In this document: one piece after another, positions 33,376 through 46,100 of the stretch
How positions within the stretch are numbered: the stretch's first letter is position 1
How the letters are laid out: every line of letters starts with the position of its first letter
DNA from: Gigaspora rosea
Taxonomy: Eukaryota; Glomeromycota; Glomeromycetes; Diversisporales; Gigasporaceae
Length of the DNA: 64,000 nt
Direction: 5' to 3'
Assembly (NCBI GenBank): GCA_003550325.1
Contig: QKWP01001996.1
Location: forward strand, 17,533-81,532
Made by a program: the position numbers and the translations under genes
Notes under the pieces: model-generated
What the model was told of the DNA's origin: nothing
Databases searched by the model: none
Seen by the model: only the letters and a program-made list of their open reading frames with translations

Positions 33376-34262
33376 TTAAATTTTTAATACCGTTCTTTCT
33401 TTTGAGACCCAATTTTTATATGCTTGCTCTAAATCAAAATTTTTAATTAAAGGTCCATTAAGAGTGATTAATAAATGATTATTAAGTGTAGAAATTGATT
33501 TTGTTTCGTATTTTAGTTTTGATCATGTTTTGATGAGAAAATATACATTCAACATAGGCATTTAATAAAGAAACTATTAATGCAATAATAGCTAAGCAAG
33601 TTATATTTGGAAATTGCTCAGAAAAATTGGTTGTTTCTAATATATGTTGCCAAGCCTCAACAAAACGCTTTAGATAATTTAGTTTTATCAAGCTTTAGAG
33701 CTAAAATACCGTATTTACTTTCAATTTCTTTATCATAATAATTACCTAAAAAATATAAGTTCATCATTTTCAAAATTATTTAAAGCTTGCTGTTCAGTTG
33801 GAATTTCATATAGATCTACAATTCTTAATGTATAATACAGATTAGAATCCAGAAATCGACTTTGCAAACTTGTAATTATATTAGTTGCATATTGTATCAC
33901 AAATCATAGAAGTTGAAATGCTAATATTCTATTCGCAGTCATATAGTTAAGAAGCCGCGTGCCTAGTTGTGGTCAATTGCCTGGTGTACCAATAAACTCT
34001 ATTGTGATACTTTCAATTGCCATAGATAATTGAAATTTAATTTCACCAAGTAAATCATAATTTGACTAAAATATATTAATTACTTTACATATAATATAAA
34101 ACAAGTCAGCTAAAAAATATGTAACAAGAAAAAAATTCTGATCTATTGCATCATATAAATATAATGCAGTAGTAGTAGATTCTCTACTAAATGCTTCATC
34201 CAATATCTGGTATAAATTATTAATAATATTTGCTCATGATAACCAGCGTGTATCAACAATAT
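33376..34262 (-). pseudogene. hAT C2 transposase, C-terminal half
   Basis: Minus-strand homologue of 29900-30839, including the dimerisation segment (VECIFSHQNMIKTKIRNK at ~33490-33550). It is cut off at the TTAA insertion site and continues at 49322. Several stops and frameshifts are present. Confidence 0.85.
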
Positions 34263-34529
34263 TTAAGGGTAGGGTGTATATAGATCATTTTTCATATGAT
34301 CTACATGGTAGATTGAATTTTTATATAGTAAATAAAAATATGCTTCTAATAAAACTTTATATTATCTAGTCAATTTTTACCATATTTAATGCCTTTAAGC
34401 GATTTGTTGTCAATGAATTTATATATTTGGAATTGATTATCAGAAGCGGAGTTTTGTTCTTGTAGATTTTGGCCCGTTTTGGAAGGTGTACTAACTATTT
34501 ATGTATATTTGGGTGAAACTTTGTCAAAC

Positions 34530-34648
34530 AAATTTTATAGTACATTGTACTTTACAGTACGTATGTATATACGTACATTTGTACGTACGTATATACTGTG
34601 CATACAAACAGTATGAACTACGTACAGTACGTTGTACTGTCTGATTTT
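34530..34648. repeat. GTAC-rich compound palindrome
   Basis: A near-perfect hairpin centred at ~34586 (arm words ACAGTACGTA and TATACGTACA, mirrored). It is flanked by outer AGTACATTGTAC and ACGTTGTACTG words, giving nested palindromes over ~110 bp with more than ten GTAC sites. Confidence 0.85.
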
Positions 34649-35011
34649 TACTTTTTTAATTACTTTTATGCTTGGTTTGGTCTAAATTTATATATTCATT
34701 TTTTGTACGTTTAGTAAATTTTATTTTTTTTCAATTCAGATATTTTACCGAACTGATGAACTGATAATCAGCGATTGATAAAGACCATCATAGAGGCTCT
34801 CGGCAAAAAAAATTAAGTTATTTGAAACAAACAAATACGTAATTAGTAAATATATAAACATGTATTCATTCATATGTGACACAAAATAAAGTAATAATAA
34901 GTAAAAAATGAATCGTTTAAGAATAAATTTGTTACAGTAATTTTTTAAATTTTGTTATACATTGTAAAAAATAAACTGGTTTTTAAACTTATTATAACTT
35001 ATATGTTTTTA

Positions 35012-36430
35012 TTTATGTAAATGATCACCTTTTACAGTATATGATTTAATTTTTCATCAATCTGTATATTTAAATTGAATTACTAAAATTGAATCATATT
35101 GTATGTGATTTTATAATTACTAACTAATATACTTGAACTTATACAATTATTCATAAGTGGTTATGCAATATTGTTGTGCAAAACCAGGAACGGGTAGTCA
35201 GTATGTTATGATGCCAGATATTAAGTGCAAATAAAATTATCTGATGTAATTTTTTCTAAATGCACATTAGAATTTGTTTATATATACATGATTTGACTAT
35301 TGTAACTATCCAGATGTACTGGTTGGCTATTTATTATAGTATTCAAATTTTGATTTGCAATCTGATTAAGACGTATATGTTCAGTGTTAATTTCATGTTT
35401 TTATTTTGTTTTTTTATAAATATACAAGTTGTGTGAAGTTACAAATCGAGTCAGGATATCACTTAATTTGTCTGATTAATCATGCAACCAATTTAAGAGT
35501 TAGTTTACTAAACAATGTAGGGGGGCGCCGATAACGTATGTAAGAAGGACAATGAGATGCCTAAATAAATATTGTATTTATTTATCAATGATTACCTTTT
35601 ATGGTATATGATTTGATTATTCATCGATCTGCTATATTTAAATCGAATTAAAGTTTGATTACTAAAAAATGAGGTCATATCATGTGTTATTTTATAATTA
35701 TTAACTAATTAATATACTCGAACTTAACAAAATTATTCGTGAGAGAAGAAGTCTGTGCATTATGGTGCCAGATACTATGTGCAGCTAGAACTATTTAACG
35801 TAATTTTTTCTAAACGTCTCTTAGATTTTGATTGTGTATATGTTATTTACTATTGTGACTATCAGATATACTGGTTAGTTGTTTATCAGTTATAGTAATC
35901 AAATTTTGATTTGCAATCGGATTAAGGCATATCTGGTCATTGTTAATTTCATATTTTTATTTGAGTTTTGCTAAATCTCACTGGCGATGATTATCACCGC
36001 TCATATGTTCAACCAATTAGATCGTAGAATCTTGTATAACCAAAACAAAAACAAAAAAATAACAAAACTAAGAAAAAATCTAAAAAATCTTAGACAACAA
36101 AATATTTTACTATGATAACTTATCTTCGGGCACTAAGTAAAAGTTTTTAGCGCAAAATTTTACTATAATATGCCTTCCTAACCCTAATCCTGACCCTAAC
36201 CCTAAACCCTAATCTTAGTTTTTTAAAAAGTTTATTATAGAGCGGTGACGATTACTGCCGGTAAGATTTAGTAAAATTCTTTTTATTTTTTTTTTATAAA
36301 TATACAAATTATGTGAGGTCATGAATCGTTTGGATCCGGGTCGAGATATCACTTAATTTGTCTGATTAATTATGCAACCAATTTAAGAATTGGTTTACGA
36401 GACAATGTGGGGAAAGCGTCGATGAAGTAT
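35012..36430 (+). repeat. Tandem duplication, period ~564 bp
   Basis: Copy 1 is ~35012-35545 and copy 2 ~35577-36430. Shared blocks include ATTTTGATTTGCAATC, TATCACTTAATTTGTCTGAT and ATGCAACCAATTTAAGA. Copy 2 is interrupted by the MITE at 35965-36278. Non-coding. Confidence 0.85.
35965..36278. mobile_element. MITE with TTTTRCTAAATCTYACYGGC ends and telomere-like core
   Basis: 37-bp terminal inverted repeats (TTTTGCTAAATCTCACTGGC and, inverted, ATTTTACTAAATCTTACCGGC). The core contains CCCTAATCCTGACCCTAACC-type telomere-like sequence at ~36178-36212. It interrupts only copy 2 of the tandem duplication. Confidence 0.85.
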
Positions 36431-37056
36431 TAGTTTTTAAGTTATGCAATAATAATAATTTTCAAGGAGAACAGTGAAATGCTAAAGAATAACGAATAAA
36501 AATATTGACTTGATACATGATTAATATTCTAAACAGAATCCAGAATAAAACAAATATAAACAGTATCATTTATATTATGTCAGTATCACAAGTATATTCT
36601 TAATAGAAATGCTATTTGGTTAACGATTATACCGAATAGATTAGAAGCGTAAAATATTTACAAGTATTTTGATTATTATATGGAATTTTGTAATTACTAG
36701 CGAGTTCTAATTTCTTAAAAAAATTCTGATATGATAATTTATAACGTTGGGATAGAAGTTTGTTATGACAAAAATCTTACGAAATAATTTGTGCGACTCA
36801 TCAGGTCAAGCAATAATTGTTATAAAATAACTTAGATAAAAGTAAATTTATGTTGATTTGTTTTTTTCGAAAAACAAAATTTATAATAAACATTTTTCTT
36901 CTTATTAGATTCGGATTATGCAAAACACCCGAACAGATTCCTGACGTTGCCAAAAAACAAACATGAGTGCACTCTACTTAAAAAATGTGAAAACTATTAA
37001 TTACACTGTTAAAACGTGTATAAATATTCGAATATATGTACAAATTATTTAGCATT
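36431..37056. other. Interior of the 15-kb unit, no gene seen
   Basis: AT-rich, no frames above noise. A ~150-bp stretch at 36930-37050 is repeated at 37630-37760 (CCAAAAAACAAACA, TACTTA/TACTCA, TAAATATTC). Confidence 0.45.
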
Positions 37057-37059
37057 TAA

Positions 37060-37422
37060 GGTCATACAAAGTTAATTTTTCATTTTGCATTACATGAGTT
37101 TCAAAATTCCCGGTCGGTCGGTCAGATTTTTTTTTTTAATCTATTATAAATTAATAGCCTTATGTCACATAAAGTTAATTTTATGCTTTGCATAACATGA
37201 AATCAGAAAATTGGGGGGTTAACAGTCAAATTTTCTATTGACACTGTCGGGTAATTTCAAAAAGTTAATGTCGGCATCGGGTGATACCGGAATAATTTAA
37301 GGGAAAAAATTAAATAACAAAAATAGAATAATTAGAACATTTGAGACTTAAAAAAAAAATTTAGAAAAATTAAAAAAATAGGTCGCCGGGTAATACAAAA
37401 TGAAAATTTAACTTGCGTGGCC
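37060..37422. mobile_element. MITE family G, copy 1 (TAA TSD)
   Basis: The ends GGTCATACAAAGTTAATTTT and, inverted, GGCCACGCAAGTTAAATTTT, with TAA flanking (37057-37059, 37423-37425), suggest PIF/Harbinger type. ~363 bp, non-coding, containing CGGTCGGTCGGT and the GGGTGATACCGGAATAATTT block. Confidence 0.87.
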
Positions 37423-37425
37423 TAA

Positions 37426-38230
37426 TATTTAAACAAACGAATATTAATTTTATAATTCATTTACATTTTTTATTTATAAATTATTAATTTTTTGATTTTT
37501 TTACTTTATTACTATTACTATTATTATTATTTATTTATAAATTCTTAATTCACATTTTTTCTTTGTTAATAAATAGATACTGATTCTAAACAACACAGAT
37601 TTTACAATTCATGAGTAACACATATCAATTTTACAAAACACCCAAACATATTTCTGATATTGCCAAAAAACAAACACGAGTGTACTCTACTCATTGAATG
37701 CAAAAACTATTGATTATACTGTTAAAACATGTATAAATATTCAGATATGTGTACAAAATTATTTCGCATTTAAATATTTAGATGAGCGTACATTAATTGA
37801 TTCACGCTTTTTATTTATAATTTATTAATCTTTTAATTTCTTTACTTTATTACTGTTATTATAATTATCAATTTTAAAATTTTTTTAATGGTTTCTTTTC
37901 TTTTTATTAATAAAGATACCGATTCTAAAACGACACATGAATTGGTTCACGAGTAACACGTATCAATTCAGAATTGATATAAATTCGGAATTTCAGAAAT
38001 AACACGGAGGTTTATATTTGAACGTATTGATTATCTTTGTTGCGACTTCCAAAAAAAACTTAATGAACGTTTATTAAATCACACAATGTTAAAATAAATT
38101 TATGTTTTAATGTTAAAAAAATATTACTGAATATATAATTAATCAAAATGTAAATGGTTAATTCAATTCTGAAACTATTAAGATTAATTCCGTTTTTTCT
38201 TAAAATATTTACGGATTCAGATTTTAATAT
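37426..38230. other. Interior of the 15-kb unit, no gene seen
   Basis: Holds a diverged second copy of the 36930-37050 and 37430-37600 sequences. Otherwise AT-rich filler downstream of the OB-fold-like gene. Confidence 0.45.
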
Positions 38231-39396
38231 CTATACTTCACATTCTTTACTTTTATTTCCACGACCACAACTATTACCGCGACCACGACTACGTCCATGT
38301 CAACGTCCACATCCACGGCTTTTATTACACATGTTTTTGGTATAAAAACTATCGTCACTACTTTCTTCTTCGTCTTTCATATCACTATTTTGAGTTTTAT
38401 CAAAATATTCATTGGTTGTATCATAATCCTTCAGTGCTTCACTCTTGTAATCAATAACCTCACACCTAACAAATTTTTCGCAATTTCGATCACATTTTTA
38501 CTCTTTGCTCATTTTGCTGGTCTTGAATTTGATAATAAGACCTCAGACTTGTCTAACTCGAAATTATCTAGATTAATTGTATTCGCCAAAGTTGAAGGTC
38601 TAGGAACGTTTCCAGAACTTTCAGCGATACTTCGATAAGTAGCCAAAAGCTTAGACTGAGTTGATATAGATAACATAGTCGAATTTTGAGAATTATAAGA
38701 ATCAAACACTTGCTTCTTAACTTCAATATGTAATTCGACATAATTAATGTCTTTAGCGTAGATATATATGTTATCCTTAATAATTTCTAATTCACTAACA
38801 ACAAAAAGTAAAAACTCAGTTGGACAAATGGATGTTTTAAAATGTTGAAACCGAGAATTAGTATACGGAAATACAATATTACCATGAAATTAACATTTGA
38901 AGTGGTATAATTGTTGACTGAAACTTTAACAACAGCATTTTCATCATTTGGAGCTGTTTTTCAACTTCATTCTGAACGATACCAACTACCGAAACTCTCA
39001 TTGGACAATTATTCGAATCGGGTATCTTATTGATACTAACACAGGTTGAAGTCGAGATCGTCATCTAAATTTAGTAATAGAAATGAACAATATTGTTAAA
39101 ACTTTATACAAATTTTATTAATCGTTAATCATACCTTTACTCTCTTGATACCTCGATAAATCTCGAGTACAATCTTTCCACTGACTACATAGTAATGATC
39201 TTTTTCAAAAACTGCCTGGCTATCAGGATCTCTTTTGTTAGGTTCTATTGGCACGAACATAATCATAACCATACTATTGGTTTCTTGCTCGATAGGGTAG
39301 TTTCCAACAGCCCATACTAATGCTGAATTAATTTCATCTTTTACATATAGATGGACTTGACTAATTTTTACGATTGGGTGGCAAAACAAGGCATAA
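38231..39396 (-). pseudogene. OB-fold-like protein gene with acidic region and RG-rich tail, decayed
   Basis: The exon ending at 39135 starts after a possible acceptor at 39397 and reads FEKDHYYVVSGKIVLEIYRG. A 70-bp intron (39065-39134, GTATGA..TTTAG) follows, then a second exon beginning MTISTSTCVSI with VSVVGIVQNE and the later DNIYIYAKDINYVELHIEV. The alternating beta-strand pattern and 'SGKI..VVGI' spacing suggest a single-strand-binding OB fold such as RPA70. This is inference, not a motif match. The tail is acidic (KDEEESSDDS) and then RG-rich (GRSRGRGNSCGRG), ending with TAG at 38231-38233. It has three frameshifts and two in-frame TGAs at probable Arg codons, and no first exon was found. 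RPA-like genes are known companions of Helitron Rep/helicases in plants, which fits the neighbour at 43170. Confidence 0.6.
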
Positions 39397-39962
39397 CTAT
39401 CAAATTAAAATTAATTTACTCAAAAACAAATTAAAGCCAATTTATATAAAAATACCAACTATAATTATTATATATTAAACAATTTATTATAACAAACTTT
39501 TAAAATATATTACAAGTCGTGTTACAAAAATTCTTCACGTTAAAATATAAAAATTATTTATCCGTTCAAGTACTATTAAAATAAATAACAAAAACTTTAA
39601 CATATTCATTATGTAACATATCACTATAGTAAAATATTCCCACCGTGTGAATATATATATGTGATCTACTTTAACAAAAATTTACGATTTCAAGTTCTGC
39701 TCATGCTTCGGAACAGTGCTACAAACTAACCAACATAAGCAAATCACAACCCTAATTTTCGTATTTAATCTTAAAATTTGAAGTACATGTAAAAAAAATC
39801 TAACAAACAAATGCACAATTTGATAAATAAAAAAATTTTTCAGACAAAACGTTAATACTAAAACATAACTTGGTAAACCAATTATTAGTTAATCTATAAA
39901 TTGGACTTATGCGATTTGCTCAATATAGCTAAGTTTTAAAACACTCTAAAAAAATAACAATT
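39397..39962. other. Interior of the 15-kb unit, no gene seen
   Basis: Upstream side of the OB-fold-like gene. The missing first exon would be expected here, but the minus strand is full of stops. A possible intron GTATTTTT..TTTGATAG spans ~39398-39455. Confidence 0.4.
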
Positions 39963-39965
39963 TAA

Positions 39966-40331
39966 AGCCACACAAAGTTAATTTTTCAGTTTGCATTTTA
40001 TGAGTTTCAAAATTCCCTGTAGGTCGGTCGGATTTTTTTTATTTTTTTTTTAACCTATTATAAATTAATAGCCTTACATTGCATCCAAAAACACATAAAA
40101 TTAATTTCACACTTTGAATAACATGGAATCAGAAAATTGGGTGGGTTAATAGTCAGATTTTCTATCGACCCTGTCAGAAAGATAATGTCTCCATCAGGCA
40201 GAATGATTTATGGGGAAAAATTAAATAACGAAAATAGAATGATTAGAACAATTGGGACTTAAAAAAAAATTGGAAAAATTGAAAAATGGGTCAGCGGGTA
40301 ATGCAAAACGAAAATTTAACTTTGCATGGCC
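39966..40331. mobile_element. MITE family G, copy 2 (TAA TSD)
   Basis: 366 bp, starts AGCCACACAAAGTTAATTTT, ends ..TTTGCATGGCC. TAA at 39963-39965 and 40332-40334. Aligns to copy 1 throughout. Confidence 0.87.
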
Positions 40332-40334
40332 TAA

Positions 40335-40708
40335 TCATACAAAGTTAATTTTTCATTTTATATTACATGAGTTTCAACATTCCCGGTCGGTCGGTTGGAT
40401 TATTTATTTTTTTTTTAATCTATTATAAATTATAGCCTTATGTCACATAAAGTTAATTTCACGCTTTGCATAAAAGGGAATCAGAAAATTGTGGGGTTGA
40501 TAGTCAGATTTTTTATCGATCCTGTCGGATAATTCCGGAAAGATAATGTCCCCATCAGGTGATACCGGAATAATTTATGGGGAAAAATTAAATAACAAAA
40601 ATAGAATAATTGGGACAATTGTAACTTAAAAAAAAAAAATAAAATTAAAAAAAATTGTAAAAATGGGTTGGCGGGTAATGCAAAACGAAAATTTAACTTT
40701 GTGTAGCC
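40335..40708. mobile_element. MITE family G, copy 3, abutting copy 2
   Basis: ~374 bp. It starts TCATACAAAGTTAATTTTTC directly after the TAA of copy 2, its first two bases apparently lost, and ends ..TTTGTGTAGCC followed by TTA. Copies 2 and 3 are head to tail with only the target triplet between them. Confidence 0.83.
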
Positions 40709-41345
40709 TTATATTAAAAGTTTTAAAAATAAAATGTTTTAACAATTTATTAATACCAACTTGGCCTATATATATATGGCACAAGGTTGGCACATGATTA
40801 AATCACATAAATAAGGAGTTGTGTGAATTTATTAATTATAAAGCCGTTTAATTAGTCATATGCCAACTGACACGTGGCATTATTATATAATATAATTAAT
40901 CAAGCTTAAAATTTTAATAATGTATTGTGTTTATTCGATATTTTATAATCAGGCACGTAGAAGTTAGAATTCTTCACTGAAACTATAAAAAAATTAAAAA
41001 TATTATTATTATATATTAATTATGTTTTTATTATGTTTTAAAAATGTTATAATTACTAGTTATAAGTTAATAATATAAATAATATATATTAAAACTGTTT
41101 TAGTAATATTAATAAAAACATTTTTAAACCATTATTAAACTAAATAAATTTCATATTTATAGTATAATATAAATATTTATATTATATAAATATATCATAT
41201 TATAATATATTTTATAATATTAAATATAATATAAATAAAACAAATTAATAATATAATGATTTAGACAAATGTGTTTACCCCAAAATCTCACAAAAAAGAT
41301 TTTTTGTTAAAATACGAAGGATGGTTTCATAAGCAAAATTACGAG
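40709..41345. other. Interior of the 15-kb unit, extremely AT-rich
   Basis: No gene. ATATAT-containing filler leading into the minisatellite. Confidence 0.45.
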
Positions 41346-42010
41346 ATATAAGCATTTTTTAAAAATAATTTTGGTTTAAAAAATATTTTTAAAAAACTTA
41401 TTTAAATATATTTTTAAAATATAATAATATTGTTTTTATAATATTTTTAATATTATTAAAATAATGTATTACAAATATTTTAAAAAAATTATTTAAATTT
41501 TTTTTTAAAATATAATAAAAATATTTTTACAATATTTTTAATAATGTATTAAAAACATTTTTAAAAGTTTATTTTAAGTTATTTTTAAATAATAATAATA
41601 ATGTTTTTATAATAATTTTGATAATATTAAAATAATGCTTTAAAAACATTTTTAAAAAGCTTATTTTAAACTATTTTTAAAATATAATAATAATGTTTTT
41701 ATGATATTTTTAATATATTAAAATAATGTTTTAAAAACATTTTTAAAAATTTATTTAAAGTTATTTTTAAATATAATAATAATGTTTTTATAATAATTTT
41801 TATAATATTAAAATAATGCCTTAAAAACATTTTTAAAAAATTTATTTTAAAGTATTTTTAAAATATAGCAATAATGTTTTTATAATATTTTTAATAATAT
41901 TAAAATAATATTTTAAAATATTTTTAAACAATTTATTTTAAACTATTTTTAAAATATAATAATAATGTTTTTATAATAATTTTATAATATTTTTAAAACA
42001 GATTTAAATT
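41346..42010 (+). repeat. AT minisatellite, period ~91 bp, ~7 units
   Basis: The landmark AATAATGTTTTTAT recurs at about 41601, 41693, 41782, 41874 and 41965, with two more diverged units to the left. Units alternate between TTTAAAAACATTTTTAAAAA and TTTTTAAAATATAATAATAA blocks. Confidence 0.88.
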
Positions 42011-43169
42011 TTAATTTTATTTTTAAAATTTTTATTATATTATTAATATATTATAAAAACATTATTAAAATATTTTTTTATATAAAAGCATATTTATTAT
42101 ATTTTCAAAATATTATTATTTTATTATAAAAACATATATACTTTTTTTTAAGTTTCAGTAAAGTTGTATAAAATATTTTTAGCATTCAATCGCTTAATCG
42201 CGTCTAAAAGCTTAACTTATTCAATATAATATCAAAATGCACATTTTGTGAGTAAGAACAAAGTCATGAATAATGTTAGTAGATATTATAAAATATATAT
42301 ATATATATTTTTAAATACTTAGATCAAATCGATCAACAAATAACCCATATGATATTCGATCAGGTCAGGAACTAAAGTAATAGTTAATTACTAATCATAA
42401 ATCGATTACATCAAAGATCAATAAAAAAGATCAATGAAACATCAATATTACTATTAATAATTATTATTTTCACTATTGATAAAATACGCAATTTTTATTA
42501 TATGTTTTAATCGATTTAAAACCATTTTTTTTTTAAAATCAAACAATATATCGATAGACAAAATCGAAATATCAGAAATAAAATAACCAAACGAAGCATA
42601 ACTTAAACTTAAAATACTTAATTAAAATATTCCTTCGAAATAAATAATTATGTACAAATAGTACGTACAAAAGTCATATCAAATCAGTTTAATATAAAAT
42701 GCAAATCGGACCAAAGATATAACAAATTAAAGAACCGTATTTGTTCACAATATTTCGCTCCTCAGATAAACATACACTACATTACATTCCATTTCTAATA
42801 TAATTAGTTTATTTCTCAATACGTATTATAAATTTATTTATATTAATAAATCTCCACGATCATACCTATATATATATATTATTATTTAAATATTTGTTAT
42901 TATTATTTCTTACCTGTTAACGTAAAATTACTCGTATGAACAAAATCTGTACTTACCAACAATCGTGGTTTATACTCAAATATTCATACTACTATTCTCT
43001 GTCTGTAAATCACAATGTTATATGCCTTTTACTTTTATGATACGAATGATTTTAATAATATTATAATATATTGGAAACCATGCCCAAGTTTAATAGCACT
43101 CAAAAATCATTTAAATAATACAATTTCTATAATTTTCTGGGAATAGCATGTTCTTACTGTTCTATTCTA
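42011..43169. other. Interior of the 15-kb unit, no gene seen
   Basis: AT-rich. It may contain the Helitron 5' end and N-terminal exons, but I could not place them. Confidence 0.4.
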
Positions 43170-46100
43170 ATGCTTACATCAGAAATTTCTTGGGAATTAT
43201 ATATTGAAAATTTTGAGTATCCACTAACTCATAATTTTCCAAACCAAAAATTACAATTTCATCCAAACTCATATGAACGAAAGGTTGCTATATGCAAATC
43301 ATGTAAACATAAAAAAAACAACCACTTACCACTATCAACATCACTAGTACCAAATGAAATTACTACTGTTCCAATGTACTATCGTCGCTTTTTATCACTT
43401 GTGCACTTACACTGCTCACTAGGAAGACATGCTAGAAGTAATCCATATACCAATTACAGACAACTTCAAGGCAATTTTGGATACTCTCATAATATTCGTG
43501 CATTGCATTGTACTCTGAAGAATTAGGTGCATTCCTGGATAATAATGAATTTACACCTGACTGGTATTATCCAACATTATATAATGCAGTAGGCTGGTTA
43601 AAAAAAATATCCCATATTTACAACAATTTAAACCAAGCTGGAGTATTATAAGTAATAATGAAAATACTGTTTTTCCAATGGCCCATCAACAAACTAATGA
43701 AGTTAATCATACAACTAGACTACAAAATCCACGAGATATTGTTGTCCCAAATTACAATATAGATCCTGAAACACATAATGAAGTTTTAACTATCAATACT
43801 TAATGGTAGGTTTTATGTTGCCATTAAACTCAGATATGCGTATTCCAATTTCTTTAGGAAATAAACATTTAGAACCATTACTTTTTCCGGATTTATTTCC
43901 CTATGGAACTGGATTTTACAAACAGAACAAAAAAATGATCTATAGCAAATACATAAAGCACTGTCTTTTATCACCAGATCCTAGATTTAGATTACATTGG
44001 TGTTGGCCCGGATAGTCATACTTACGTTTAGAAAAATTACGAATTCATCAAAATACTCAAAGACTTGCACGTAAACAAAATATAGACAATTTATTCCGAT
44101 TAACTACTGCAGGAGAGCTATTAAATAGAAGTATATACAACTCCAATCTAATAATAAATGAGTTATTGACAACAACATTACCAAGTTTTTTACGTACTGG
44201 AGATATATATTTTTATCAGAAACAACTTGACTTGAATTCTATGTCACATAATTTAGGTCTTCCCCAATTATTCTATACTTTGATAATGTCAGAAAAAGAT
44301 TGGTATCACTTACAAACAATATTGTCAAAAACAGATAACAAAGATACAATACCTTCAAATCACCCTTTACATACAACTTTACATTACAATCACCGTTTAA
44401 ACTCAATACAAAATCTTTTGTGGAAAAAAAAGATAACTTGTGTGGATGGTCAAAATAGATATATCATTTTGAACGTGACAAATTTCAGAACCGTGGTGCT
44501 ATCCATACCCATGGGATTGTATGGGTAGAAACTGAAATTCCTGAAATGATAAACAAAAACATAATTCGTGCTGATGTGCCCAACCCAAAGTATGAACATG
44601 AACTTTATAAATTAGTTCAAAAATTTCAAGTACATACATGTTCAATGCAATTGTGTAAAGGTCCTGCACCAATTGGAGAACGTTGTCGCAAAGGATTTCC
44701 AGCTCTACTATCTAAAACTACTCACAAAGACAATATATCACTCCTGTATATATATAAACGTGTCAAAGAAGAAGACAGGTGGATTGTTCCATACCATCCA
44801 GAAACACTTCTAATTTGGCAAGCTCACATAAATTTTCAATATGTAACTTCAAGACATTATGCTAAATACATAACAAAATATGTTACCAAAAGTGAACCAC
44901 CAGGTATTTTTCAAATTACTGAACAAGATACCTACCAAAATCATACTATTGCAAGATATCTTGGATCCATGAAACAAATTATGCTTCTTTTGGGAAAACA
45001 TATATGCCGTGGTAGTATTGATGTACTTTATCTACCTACAGAACCACCTGAAACAAGATCCCATGCCATTTTACCTGTGTCTATGATCAATAATAGTAAA
45101 AATAATCCATACTGGTCAGATATGATAGCAAAATATTTTACATGGCCAAATAATCCTGAATTCAATATATTAACTTATCCAAACTACTGGAAAACCTATA
45201 AAATTATACAAAAAAAAACAATTTAAATCAACAAAATACAATTATAGATCAAAATAATTGTACAGTTATAAAAAGAAAACATCCAATATAATCCGAACAA
45301 CTTATTTAACAATCAAAAATGGTGAAAAATACTTTTACCAACAACTATTATTAAACTATTCTTTTCATTCCGAAAATGAAATTAAAGGCAATTACTTACA
45401 TATCGAGACCATCTATAGCTCACTCTGCCAAACAATATAATATAATTAACCAAACAAAAAACCAACATAACTCAACATATTCACTAAAAATGATTAATGT
45501 ATATGAAGAAATGATTGCAGACTTAATTCATACAATACCACAAGTAGATGTTGCAAACTTATGTAATATCCAACTTTTAAATCTGTACAAAGCACCTACA
45601 TGCTTTTCAAAATTTTCTCACTTATTTTTACCTCATAATCAATATATAGTTTTAAATAAACTAAATTCAACACTTGGTCCACAATCTAAATGAAAATGGC
45701 CATATTTTTTTATTACCGGTCCTGCAGGAACAGGAAAATTTCATATCTTAAACTTAATTGTACACCAACTTAATATGAAACACATAAAATACTTATTACT
45801 TGCTTCAAAGGAATGGCTACAAAGTAACATAAATGGACAAACAATCCATTTGGCACTTTTTATATCAAATTCAAATGCATTACAAACATTGATTTTTCAA
45901 AACAAAGAAATATTAAAAGAATTAGAACAAATTACTACACTGATAATAGATGAAATATCAATGGTTTCATCTTTGTTATTAACATTCATATCAGACATAT
46001 TTGCTCGAATTCACAAAAATACCTTGGCTTTTGGTGGTATTAATATTATTGTTTCAGGTGGCTTAGCACAATTACCACCAATTAATGGCATGCCAGTATT

